Assembly (NCBI GenBank): GCA_043747745.1
Contig: JAYTOP010000023.1
Location: forward strand, 1-38,890
Direction: 5' to 3'
Origin: SZAS-103 sp043747745
GTDB lineage: Bacteria; Pseudomonadota; Gammaproteobacteria; Xanthomonadales; Xanthomonadaceae
Length of the DNA: 38,890 bases
Below are positions 24,992-32,484 of this stretch, one piece after another (the first letter of the stretch is position 1; every line of letters starts with the position of its first letter). A model generated the notes under the pieces. That model saw only the letters and a program-made list of their open reading frames with translations, did not search any database and was not told the origin of the DNA. A program made the translations under genes and the position numbers.

Positions 24992-26413
24992 CTAGCGAGT
25001 GAGAAACTTCACCAGCTTGTCGGCAAGCCCGCGATACGGCGGCTTGAACAGCGCCATCGACGAGAGCCGCGCCTGCCGCAGCACAGCTTTCTGGTGGCTG
25101 AAGGTCAGGAAGCCGTCGCGGCCGTGGTAGTGGCCCATGCCGCTTGGGCCGATTCCGCCGAACGGCAATCTGTCCTGCACGAAGTGCATCACGGTGTCGT
25201 TGATGCTCACGCCGCCGGCGACGGTGCGATCTAGCATGCGCTCGACGCGCGCGCGGTCGTTGTCGAAGTGGTACAGCGACAGCGGCCGCGGGTGCGCGTT
25301 GATGTAGGCGATCGCCTCGTCGAGCGTGCGATAGCTTTTCACCGGCAGGATCGGCCCGAAAATTTCATCGCGCATGACCGCGAGGTCGTCGGGTGGATCG
25401 ATCACCAGGGTCGGCGCGATCAGGCGTTCGGCATCGGCCCTGGTGCGGTCGAGCGGAACGAGTTCGATCACACGTACGCCGAGCGCGTTCGCTTCGTCGA
25501 GGTAGCCGCGCAGGCGGCGGTATTGGTCGTCGTTGATGACGGCGGTATAGTCGGGATTGCCGGCAATCGTCGGGAAGCGTTCCAGCACGTTCGCCCGCAA
25601 CGCCGTGATGAACTCCTCGCGCGATGCTTCCGGCACCATCAGGTAGTCCGGCGCGATGCAGGTCTGGCCGGCATTGAGCCACTTGCCCGATGCGATCCGC
25701 GAGGCCGCGAGCGGCAGCGGAAAATCCGGCGCGACCACGCAGGGCGACTTGCCGCCGAGTTCGAGCGTGACCGGCGTCAGGTTCGCTGCAGCAGCGGCCA
25801 TCACCTTGCGGCCAGTCGCGGTCGAACCGGTGAACAGCAGGTGGTCGAACGGCAGCGAGGAGAACGCCGTCGCGACAGCGACGCCGCCGAGCACCACCGC
25901 GACGCGATCGGCCGGGAATACTTCTGCCAGCAGGTCGCGCAGGAATGCGCTCGTGCGCGGGGTGTTTTCGGACGGCTTGAGCATCACGTGGTTGCCGGCC
26001 GCGATCGCGGTGGCGAGCGGAATCAGCGCGAGGTTGACCGGGTAATTCCACGGCGCGATGACGCCGACCACGCCGAGCGGCTGCATCCGCACCTCGGAGC
26101 GCGCAGGCAGGAACAGCCAGTTGACCATCCGTCGCTGCGGTCGCATCCAGCGTTTCAGGTGCTTGCGCAGGTGGTCGATTTCGCCGAGCACGGTCATGCC
26201 GTCAGCGACCAGGCTTTCGTGGCGCGAACGGTTGCCGAAGTCGGCGCTGACGACCTTGGCCATTTCCTCGACGCGACGCTGGAACGCGGCGCGCAAGCGG
26301 TCGAGGTCGGCGCGGCGTTGTTCATAGCTCGGCGTGGCGGCGGCCTGTGCGGCGCGCAGGCGCTGCAAGGTCGGTAGCAAGTCTGAAACCGGGGTGTCGG
26401 CGGCGATGTCCAT
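24992..26413 (-). CDS. Coniferyl aldehyde dehydrogenase-like aldehyde dehydrogenase
   Basis: A 473-residue NAD(P)-dependent aldehyde dehydrogenase. The helical N terminus is followed by VGVIAPWNYPVNLALIPLAT, AAGNHVMLKPSENTP, LLFTGSTATGRKVM, the general base E218 (LELGGKSP) and the nucleophile C252 (NAGQTCIAPDY). The C terminus VQDRLPFGGIGPSGMGHYHG and DGFLTFSHQKAV is typical of the short (about 470 residue), membrane-associated ALDH3/coniferyl aldehyde dehydrogenase group. In vivo substrate is unknown; fatty or aromatic aldehydes are likely for this clade. ATG 26413 lies 7 nt downstream of a TAGACT box without a Shine-Dalgarno. It is divergent from the gamma-carbonic anhydrase gene with only 39 bp between start codons. 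Confidence 0.88.
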   Translation of the reverse strand: MDIAADTPVSDLLPTLQRLRAAQAAATPSYEQRRADLDRLRAAFQRRVEEMAKVVSADFGNRSRHESLVADGMTVLGEIDHLRKHLKRWMRPQRRMVNWLFLPARSEVRMQPLGVVGVIAPWNYPVNLALIPLATAIAAGNHVMLKPSENTPRTSAFLRDLLAEVFPADRVAVVLGGVAVATAFSSLPFDHLLFTGSTATGRKVMAAAAANLTPVTLELGGKSPCVVAPDFPLPLAASRIASGKWLNAGQTCIAPDYLMVPEASREEFITALRANVLERFPTIAGNPDYTAVINDDQYRRLRGYLDEANALGVRVIELVPLDRTRADAERLIAPTLVIDPPDDLAVMRDEIFGPILPVKSYRTLDEAIAYINAHPRPLSLYHFDNDRARVERMLDRTVAGGVSINDTVMHFVQDRLPFGGIGPSGMGHYHGRDGFLTFSHQKAVLRQARLSSMALFKPPYRGLADKLVKFLTR

Positions 26414-26420
26414 ACGCCAT

Positions 26421-26426
26421 AGTCTA
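26421..26426 (-). promoter_or_regulatory. Putative -10 box for a leaderless aldehyde dehydrogenase transcript
   Basis: On the minus strand TAGACT (26426-26421) lies 7 nt before ATG 26413. Its expected -35 falls at about 26444-26449, inside the region used by the divergent promoter. Confidence 0.4.
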
Positions 26427-26440
26427 GTCGCGGCTCGCCG

Positions 26441-26446
26441 TACAAT
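26441..26446 (+). promoter_or_regulatory. Putative -10 box for a leaderless gamma-carbonic anhydrase transcript
   Basis: TACAAT (26441-26446) lies 6 nt before ATG 26453; no Shine-Dalgarno is present. With the divergent box at 26421-26426, both promoters fit in 39 bp and polymerase footprints would overlap. Confidence 0.42.
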
Positions 26447-26452
26447 CACGTG

Positions 26453-27013
26453 ATGAACCATCTGCGACCTTATCTCGGCAAACTCCCCGTCCTCGGCGCA
26501 CGCGCCTATGTCGATCCGGCCGCCACGGTGATCGGCGATGTCGTGCTCGGCGACGATTCCTCGATCTGGCCCGGCACCATCGTGCGCGGCGACGTGAATT
26601 TCATCCGCATCGGCGCGCGCACCAACATCCAGGACGGTTCGATCCTGCACGTCACCCACGCAGGCCCTTACACCGGCGACGGATTTCCGTGCACGATCGG
26701 CGACGACGTGACCATCGGCCACGCGGCGGTGATCCACGCGTGCACGATCGAAGACGCCTGCCTGATCGGCATGCACGCGACTGTGCTCGATGGCGCGGTC
26801 GTGAAGAAGCACGGCTTCGTCGCTGCGGGCGCGGTGATTGCGCCGGGCAAGGTGGTCGGGCTCGGCGAACTGTGGATGGGCAACCCCGCGCGCCGCGTGC
26901 GCGTGCTCGACGCGGCGCAGATCGAGCAGCTGTATTATTCGGCCGCGCATTACGTGAAGCTCAAAGACCGCTATCTCGCGCAATGCGCGAACGACCCGGA
27001 GGATTCCGCGTGA
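26453..27013 (+). CDS. Gamma-carbonic anhydrase-like hexapeptide-repeat protein
   Basis: A 186-residue left-handed beta-helix protein of the gamma-carbonic anhydrase/YrdA/PaaY family. Hexapeptide repeats run from about residue 20 to 150 (for example VIGDVVLGDDSSIWPGTIV, RGDVNFIRIGARTNIQDGSI). His residues at the usual zinc sites are visible in ILHVTHAG and TIGHAAVIHACTI. A C-terminal helix follows. Trimeric zinc enzymes of this group include true carbonic anhydrases, but many have no proven activity. ATG 26453 is used; a GTG directly before it is in frame. The stop overlaps the GTG of the next gene (GTGA), linking it to two small membrane proteins. Confidence 0.9.
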   Translation: MNHLRPYLGKLPVLGARAYVDPAATVIGDVVLGDDSSIWPGTIVRGDVNFIRIGARTNIQDGSILHVTHAGPYTGDGFPCTIGDDVTIGHAAVIHACTIEDACLIGMHATVLDGAVVKKHGFVAAGAVIAPGKVVGLGELWMGNPARRVRVLDAAQIEQLYYSAAHYVKLKDRYLAQCANDPEDSA

Positions 27014-27360
27014 CCTTTGGAGTGCGTCCCACAAACCGCATCGATGCGGCGATCGCGCCGAGCACGGCACTGGTCTTCAGCATCCTCGTCGCCATGCTCG
27101 CGCCGCGTTACGCGCAATGGTACGGCGAGGCGATGCCCGCACTGACGCGCGGATTTCTTGCCTGTTACCCGATCTGGATCGCGATCACCGCGATCGGCGT
27201 GGTCGTGCAGGTGCTGGGAAAAGTGCTTGGGCTCGACCAATCCTCGCGCGGGCGATGGAAGGCGCTCGACGCGGGCCTGGCGATCGCGTCCGTGCTGGTC
27301 GTCGTCGTCGGCATCATCGCGTTGATGTTGCCCGTGTTGCGGCATCCGCTGCCGATCTGA
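27010..27360 (+). CDS. Small three-helix membrane protein, GTG start
   Basis: A 116-residue predicted inner-membrane protein that I do not recognise. It starts at GTG 27010, overlapping the carbonic anhydrase stop as GTGA; there is no later ATG before the first helix. Three hydrophobic segments are visible: about 18-33 (STALVFSILVAMLAP), about 50-70 (CYPIWIAITAIGVVVQVLG) and about 88-110 (AGLAIASVLVVVVGIIALML), with a basic loop (QSSRGRWK) before the third. The order of helices and the C-terminal 'ASVL...LP.LR' pattern recur in the next gene. Probably cotranscribed with the carbonic anhydrase. Confidence 0.72.
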   Translation: MTFGVRPTNRIDAAIAPSTALVFSILVAMLAPRYAQWYGEAMPALTRGFLACYPIWIAITAIGVVVQVLGKVLGLDQSSRGRWKALDAGLAIASVLVVVVGIIALMLPVLRHPLPI

Positions 27361-27365
27361 ATCGC

Positions 27366-27695
27366 ATGCCGGTACCCGATCGCCGCAGCCGCTTCGCCGT
27401 GACCATCAGCCTGCTCGCGTGTCTGGTCGGCTGGTTGTTGTTGCCATACGCACCGGGGCCGCTGGTGTACCTCCCAGGCGAAACACCAGGCGTACTGGGC
27501 CTGTTGCAACGGTTGTTCACATGGTGGCCGCTGGCGCTACTCGCAGCATTCGCGCTCGGACTCTGGATTCCGCGCGTACCGGCCGACAGCCTGTTGCGCA
27601 AGGCGCTACGTGTCGTGCAGTGGCTGCTGACATTCGCTTCCGTCCTGCTGGTGATCGTGTCGCTCTATCTGTTGTTCTTGCCGCGTGTGCGCTGA
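27366..27695 (+). CDS. Small three-helix membrane protein, possible paralogue of its neighbour
   Basis: A 109-residue predicted membrane protein starting MPVPDRRSRFAVTISLLACL, five bases after the previous stop. Hydrophobic segments lie at about 10-30, 50-70 (WWPLALLAAFALGLWIP) and 85-105 (WLLTFASVLLVIVSLYLLFLP), with a basic stretch (RKALR) before the last. The third helix closely parallels that of the preceding gene (ASVLLVIV...LFLPRVR against ASVLVVVV...LMLPVLR), suggesting a tandem duplication that diverged. Function is unknown. It converges with the Cys-cluster gene across 23 bp with no visible terminator. Confidence 0.7.
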   Translation: MPVPDRRSRFAVTISLLACLVGWLLLPYAPGPLVYLPGETPGVLGLLQRLFTWWPLALLAAFALGLWIPRVPADSLLRKALRVVQWLLTFASVLLVIVSLYLLFLPRVR

Positions 27696-27718
27696 GTCGC
27701 CCCACGGCGCTCGCAGAG

Positions 27719-27991
27719 CTATTCGCAGGGCCGCGTGCTGCGCTCGAGCGCGTTGAGATGCGCCAGCGCATGCGCGCGATCGGCTCCGCACATCGCAGCC
27801 GATGGCCGCAATGATGCGCACACCGTCGGCCGTTCGGGCCGACCGAAGATCGCGCAACGGTTGTCGTCGGTGAGTTGCACGCAACGCACGCCCGCAGGCT
27901 TGCCCTGCGGCATGCCCGGAATCGGCGAGGAAATCGACGGCGCGATGCAGCACGCGCCGCAGCCGATGCGGCAGGACAACGCTCGCTTCAA
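27719..27991 (-). CDS. YkgJ-like cysteine-cluster protein, TTG start
   Basis: A 90-residue protein of the YkgJ/CxxCxxxCC family (putative zinc or iron-sulfur binding). The Cys cluster C7-x3-C11-x2-C14-C15 (SCRIGCGACC) is followed by SSPIPGMPQGKPAG, CVQLTDDNRCAIFGRPERP and a final cluster with C58 and C68, all typical of the family. No ATG precedes the cluster in this frame; TTG 27991 overlaps the aroE stop as TTGA with GGGA shortly upstream, so coupled initiation at TTG is likely. Function of the family is unknown. It is the third gene of hemB-aroE-ykgJ. Confidence 0.82.
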   Translation of the reverse strand: MKRALSCRIGCGACCIAPSISSPIPGMPQGKPAGVRCVQLTDDNRCAIFGRPERPTVCASLRPSAAMCGADRAHALAHLNALERSTRPCE

Positions 27992-28824
27992 TCCGTGGTT
28001 CCCGCCAGGAACGCGCTGCGCAATGCGGCGTACACCGGCTCTGTCTGCGGGCGCACGCCGTGCCAGATCTCGAAACATTCGGCGGCCTGTTCGACCAGCA
28101 TGCCGAGGCCGTCGATCGCATCGGCGCACTTCGCGCTGCGCGCCCATGCAAGGAAGTCGATCGCGGCATCGCCGTAGCCCAGATCGACTGCGAGCATGTT
28201 CGGATACGCGAGTGCGAACGGCAGCTCCAGCGATGCATGTGCGCGTGCGGCCGAGGTCGCGTTGATGATGAGGTCGAAGTTGCCGAGCGTGCCGAGGTCT
28301 TTCCAGTAGCGCGTGTGCACGCGGCCGGGCATGCCCAGCGCATCGGCGAGCGCATCGGCGTGTTCGGGAGTGCGGTTGACGATGAACAGATCGCCGATGC
28401 CCGCGTCGAGCAGCGCCGGTGCGATGCCTGCTGCCGCGCCGCCAGCGCCGAGCATCAATGTGCGGCGTTCGCGCAGGTCGTGTTGCGCGCGACCGGTGAG
28501 ATCCCGCACGAGGCCCGCGCCGTCGGTGTTGTCGCCTTGCCAGCCGTCGCCATGGCGCGTCAGTGTATTGACCGCGCCGCAGCGCTGCGCGCGTTCGCTG
28601 ACGGATTTGCACAACGCGAGCGCAGCGATCTTGTGCGGCAACGTGATGTTCGCACCAGCCCCGCCACTTGCCGCGAACGCGACCAGGTCATCGGCAAATC
28701 CTTCGGGAGTGGCATCGATCGTCGTGTAAGCGAGTTCGATTTCGGTCTGCTTTGCGAATGCCGCATGGATGCGCGGCGACAGCGAATGCGCGACGGGGTG
28801 TCCAAAGATGGCGAAGTGCTGCAT
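27988..28824 (-). CDS. aroE: Shikimate dehydrogenase
   Basis: AroE reduces 3-dehydroshikimate to shikimate with NADPH in aromatic amino acid synthesis. The 278-residue protein has AIFGHPVAHSLSPRIHAAF, NITLPHK with the catalytic K65, GDNTDGAGL (the partner Asp), the nucleotide loop LGAGGAAAGIAPAL and NRTPEHADAL. ATG 28824 is chosen because AAGGA lies 9 nt upstream and the numbering puts the catalytic lysine at 65 as in E. coli; an ATG at 28833 overlapping the hemB stop (ATGA) is the alternative. Its own stop overlaps the TTG of the Cys-cluster gene. Confidence 0.95.
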   Translation of the reverse strand: MQHFAIFGHPVAHSLSPRIHAAFAKQTEIELAYTTIDATPEGFADDLVAFAASGGAGANITLPHKIAALALCKSVSERAQRCGAVNTLTRHGDGWQGDNTDGAGLVRDLTGRAQHDLRERRTLMLGAGGAAAGIAPALLDAGIGDLFIVNRTPEHADALADALGMPGRVHTRYWKDLGTLGNFDLIINATSAARAHASLELPFALAYPNMLAVDLGYGDAAIDFLAWARSAKCADAIDGLGMLVEQAAECFEIWHGVRPQTEPVYAALRSAFLAGTTD

Positions 28825-28829
28825 GTGAT

Positions 28830-29846
28830 TCATTCCTTGAGCCATTGCGCTGCATCCAGCGCGAAATAAGTGAGGATCGCATCGGCACCCGCGCGCCTGA
28901 TGCCGGTCAACGACTCGAGCACGCAGGCGCGTTCATCGAGCCAGCCGTTCTGCGCGGCGGCTTTCAGCATCGCGTATTCGCCGCTGACCTGGTAGGCGAA
29001 CGTCGGCATGCCGAAACGCTCCTTCACGCGGCGGACGATGTCGAGATAAGGCAAGGCGGGCTTGACCATGACCATGTCGGCACCCTGCTCGATGTCCAAC
29101 GCGACCTCACGCAGGGCTTCATCGGCGTTCGCGGGGTCCATCTGGTAGGTGTACTTGTTGCCCTTGCCGAGGCTGCCCGCGCTGCCGACTGCGTCGCGGA
29201 ACGGCCCATAGAAAGCCGATGCGTACTTAGCGGCATACGCGAGGATGCGCGTGTGCACGAGACCTTCGTCCTCGAGCGCCGCGCGGATCGCGCCGATGCG
29301 TCCGTCCATCATGTCCGATGGCGCGACTACATCCGCGCCCGCCTCTGCATGCGAGACCGCCTGCTTGACCAGTGCGTCGACGGTGTCGTCGTTGACCACG
29401 TAACCGCTGTCATCGATGAGTCCGTCCTGACCGTGCGTGGTGAACGGATCGAGCGCGACATCGGTGATCACGCCGAGTTCGGGGAAGCGCGATTTCAATG
29501 CGCGCACTGCGCGTTGCGCGAGACCGCCGGGATTCCACGCCTCGCGCGCGTCCAGCGATTTCGCCGAATCGGGTGTGACCGGGAACAGCGCGATGGCTGG
29601 TATGCGCAACGTGTGCGCCTGCTCCGCGACGCGCAGCAATTCATCGATGGAAAGCCGTTCGACGCCGGGCATCGAGGCGATCGCCGCGCGGCCCGGCAAC
29701 TCGTGCACGAACACCGGCAGGATCAGGTCGTTCGCAGTCAGCACGGTTTCGCGCATCAGCCGACGGGAAAAATCATCGCGACGCATGCGGCGCGGGCGGG
29801 TCATGGGATGGCGCATGGTGTCGTTGCGATGGGTTGGACGGCTCAT
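28830..29846 (-). CDS. hemB: Delta-aminolevulinic acid dehydratase (porphobilinogen synthase)
   Basis: HemB condenses two 5-aminolevulinate molecules to porphobilinogen in haem synthesis. The 338-residue frame carries the Schiff-base lysines K207 (AAKYASAFYGPFRDA) and K262 (MVKPALPYLDIV). The metal region reads DVALDPFTTHGQDG: the three Cys of zinc enzymes are replaced by Ala/Asp, as in the Mg-dependent Pseudomonas type. The start is uncertain: ATG 29846 gives 338 residues, and ATG 29816 (MRHPMTRPRRMRR) gives 328, closer to the conserved 'MTRPRRMRR' beginning. No clear Shine-Dalgarno precedes either. The stop overlaps an aroE ATG. It is divergent from the permease gene across 46 bp. Confidence 0.95.
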   Translation of the reverse strand: MSRPTHRNDTMRHPMTRPRRMRRDDFSRRLMRETVLTANDLILPVFVHELPGRAAIASMPGVERLSIDELLRVAEQAHTLRIPAIALFPVTPDSAKSLDAREAWNPGGLAQRAVRALKSRFPELGVITDVALDPFTTHGQDGLIDDSGYVVNDDTVDALVKQAVSHAEAGADVVAPSDMMDGRIGAIRAALEDEGLVHTRILAYAAKYASAFYGPFRDAVGSAGSLGKGNKYTYQMDPANADEALREVALDIEQGADMVMVKPALPYLDIVRRVKERFGMPTFAYQVSGEYAMLKAAAQNGWLDERACVLESLTGIRRAGADAILTYFALDAAQWLKE

Positions 29847-29892
29847 GATACGCGCGCACCAGATGGCTGGCGCTGGCTAGCCCCGTCGCGCG

Positions 29893-30813
29893 ATGATGCG
29901 GGCAATGATCTCGATCCTGCGTCGCCTGCCGCGTTCCGCGCTCGCCTGCATCGGCGTGCTCGCCGCGCTGGCGCTGCTCGCGGTGGTCGGCCCGTGGTTG
30001 TCGCCCTACGCCCCCGAGCACCCGGACTGGAACGCGTTGTCGGCTGCGCCGTCGTTTGTGCATGGGCATTGGCTGGGCACCGACGCCATCGGCCGCGACA
30101 CCTTCGTACGCGCGTTGTACGGATTGCGCTTGTCGCTGCTGCTGGGCTTCGGCGCAACCGCGATCGCGCTGGCCATCGGACTCGCATACGGCGCGAGCGC
30201 AGGCTATCTCGGCGGTCGCAGCGAACGGCTGATGATGCGCGGACTGGACGTGCTGTCGGCATTGCCGTTCCTGCTGATCGTGATCCTGCTGCTGACCTTG
30301 TTCGAGCGTTCGCTGTGGCTGTTGCTTGCCGCGATCGGAGGCTATGTGTGGATCGACCTCGCGCGGGTGATGCGCGCCGAGGCCGCGCGGCTGCGCGAGC
30401 AACCGTTCGTGCTCGCTGCGCGCGCGGCCGGCGCGAACACGATGCAGATCTTGCGCTGGCACATTGTCCCGAACCTGCTCGGCCTCGCCCTCGTCTATGC
30501 AAGCCTGCTCGCGGCGCAGGCGATCCTCGTCGAGAGTTTCCTCGGGTTCCTCGGCCTGAGCATCGACCAGCCGTCTGCCGGCCTCGGCACCCTGTTGCAG
30601 GAAGGCACGCAGGAACTCGACAGCGCGCCGTGGACGTTGCTGGTGCCTGCGGTCTTGCTGGTCGCGACGCTCGCCTGCTTCCAGCAACTCGGCGATGCGC
30701 TGCGCGACTGGCTGGATGTGCGCGGAGCGGCGAATGCGGGAGGGCCATCTGCGGACCGATCGCAGCCGGAAGCCGCTCCCGCTGAAAGCGCGATGCCGGC
30801 GACGGGCGCCTGA
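29893..30813 (+). CDS. ABC transporter permease, OppC/DppC type
   Basis: A 306-residue inner-membrane permease of the dipeptide/oligopeptide (and nickel) family. After the N-terminal helix comes the OppC/DppC signature HWLGTDAIGRDTFVRALYGL. Further transmembrane helices follow, then the EAA cytoplasmic loop AARAAGANTMQILRWHIVPN that docks on the ATPase, and LVESFLGFLGLSIDQPSAGLG near the end. A hydrophilic, Ala/Pro-rich tail closes the protein. It is coupled to the ATPase gene (TGATG). The usual partner permease (OppB) and the substrate-binding protein are absent on both sides, so the complete transporter and its substrate cannot be named. Confidence 0.9.
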   Translation: MMRAMISILRRLPRSALACIGVLAALALLAVVGPWLSPYAPEHPDWNALSAAPSFVHGHWLGTDAIGRDTFVRALYGLRLSLLLGFGATAIALAIGLAYGASAGYLGGRSERLMMRGLDVLSALPFLLIVILLLTLFERSLWLLLAAIGGYVWIDLARVMRAEAARLREQPFVLAARAAGANTMQILRWHIVPNLLGLALVYASLLAAQAILVESFLGFLGLSIDQPSAGLGTLLQEGTQELDSAPWTLLVPAVLLVATLACFQQLGDALRDWLDVRGAANAGGPSADRSQPEAAPAESAMPATGA

Positions 30814-32411
30814 TGTCCACGCCGCTGCTCATGCTTCGCGACCTGCGCGTATCGATCGCCGGCGCGGCGACACCGTTGCTCGGCCCGCTCGATCTCGATC
30901 TCAGCGCGGGCGAATGTCTCGCGATCGTCGGCGAATCCGGCGCCGGGAAAAGCCTCACCACGCTCGGCTTGCTCGGCCTGTTGCCGTCGCAACTGCGCGC
31001 GAGCGGATCGCTGCATGTCGATGGGCGCGCCATCGCTCTCGGTTCGCGCGAACACATTGCATTGCGCGGACGCACATTCGGATGGGTGCCGCAGGACGCG
31101 CTCGCCGCACTGCATCCATTACGCAGCATCGGCGCGCAATTGCGCGAAACATTGCGCCACGCAGGCATCGCGCGCGACGCGACCCGCGCCGAAGCGCTGG
31201 CACTGCTCGACCGCGTTGAACTGCCTGCCGCCGATGCCTTGCTCGCACGGCATCCGCACGAACTCTCGGGCGGTCAGCGCCAGCGCGTCTGCATCGCGCT
31301 CGCGCTCGCAACGAAGCCACGCTGCCTGCTCGCGGACGAACCGACCTCGGCGCTCGATCCACGGGTCGGTCGCGGCATCCTGGATCTGCTGGACGCATTG
31401 CGTCGCGACCTCGGCCTCGCCCTCCTGCTTGTCAGCCACGACCTGCCGCTGGTCGCGACGCTCGCGCAACGCGTGCTGGTGCTGCATCGCGGACGATGCG
31501 TCGAAACCGGCGCGACCGCGCACATGTTTTCCGCGCCATCCGCGCCCTACACGCGCGCGCTGCTGGCTGCCGAACATCTCGACGCGGCGGCGCCCGCGCA
31601 AACTGGCGACGTCTTGCTGTCCGCGGATGATCTTGCCGTCCGTTACCCGCGCGCAACCCGCGATGCGCTCGCACCGACGACGATTGCCTTGCATCGCGGC
31701 GAATGCCTCGCGCTGGTCGGCGAATCGGGCTCGGGCAAGTCCACGCTCGCGCGCGCCGTGTTGCGGTTGCTGCGCACGCCGACGCGCGGTCGCATCGTGC
31801 TCGATGGAGTGGACATCGGCGCGCTCGGCCCACGCGCGCTGCGGCCGTTGCGGCGGCGCATCGGCGTGGTGTTCCAGGACCCATTTGCGTCGCTCGATCC
31901 GCGCCAGACCGCCGCGCAGATCATCGCCGAGCCGCTGCGCATCCACGGGATCGGCGATAGCGCGCAGCGCCGTCAGCGCGCGGGCGAACTGATGCAAACC
32001 GTCGGGCTCGATCCGGCCACGCTGGTTCCTGGTTCAATGGATCCGGCGGTGATGGACCGCTATCCGCACCAGTTTTCCGGCGGCCAGTGCCAGCGCATCG
32101 CGATCGCGCGCGCGCTGTCCACCGACCCCGAACTGCTGGTTTGCGACGAAGCGGTCTCGGCGCTCGACGCGCGCAGCCGCGCTGCGATCCTTCGCCTGCT
32201 CGCGCAGCTCAAGCGCGAACGCGGACTCGCGCTGCTCTTCATCACCCACGACCTCGACGCCGCACGCGCACTGGCCGACCGCATCGCGGTGATGCAGGAC
32301 GGCGCAATCGTGGAAACCGGCGCGGCCGGCGATGTGCTGTCGGCACCGCAACACGCGTACACGCGCGCACTGCTGGCCGCGCGCCCGGCGGCGCTGGGTG
32401 CAGCAGTCTGA
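30813..32411 (+). CDS. Tandem-domain ABC transporter ATPase (fused OppD-OppF/YejF type)
   Basis: A 532-residue ATPase with two complete nucleotide-binding domains. Domain 1 (about 1-255) has Walker A GESGAGKS (40-47), signature LSGGQRQR and Walker B LLADEPTSALD. Domain 2 (about 270-525) has Walker A GESGSGKS, the oppF-like VVFQDPFASLDPRQ, signature FSGGQCQR and Walker B LVCDEAVSALD, in which Ala replaces the usual Pro after the Glu. Both end with the Opp family tail (APYTRALLAA and HAYTRALLAA). The layout matches YejF-like fusions of OppD and OppF that energise peptide importers. The start overlaps the permease stop (TGATG). The gene is followed by 73 bp without features before the convergent secreted-protein gene. 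Confidence 0.92.
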   Translation: MSTPLLMLRDLRVSIAGAATPLLGPLDLDLSAGECLAIVGESGAGKSLTTLGLLGLLPSQLRASGSLHVDGRAIALGSREHIALRGRTFGWVPQDALAALHPLRSIGAQLRETLRHAGIARDATRAEALALLDRVELPAADALLARHPHELSGGQRQRVCIALALATKPRCLLADEPTSALDPRVGRGILDLLDALRRDLGLALLLVSHDLPLVATLAQRVLVLHRGRCVETGATAHMFSAPSAPYTRALLAAEHLDAAAPAQTGDVLLSADDLAVRYPRATRDALAPTTIALHRGECLALVGESGSGKSTLARAVLRLLRTPTRGRIVLDGVDIGALGPRALRPLRRRIGVVFQDPFASLDPRQTAAQIIAEPLRIHGIGDSAQRRQRAGELMQTVGLDPATLVPGSMDPAVMDRYPHQFSGGQCQRIAIARALSTDPELLVCDEAVSALDARSRAAILRLLAQLKRERGLALLFITHDLDAARALADRIAVMQDGAIVETGAAGDVLSAPQHAYTRALLAARPAALGAAV

Positions 32412-32484
32412 CGACCTCGATCAGTCCAGTCGGTCGCAAATTGCAATGGATCGCTGCTTGACCAGCCTCGCTGTTGAAGACGGC

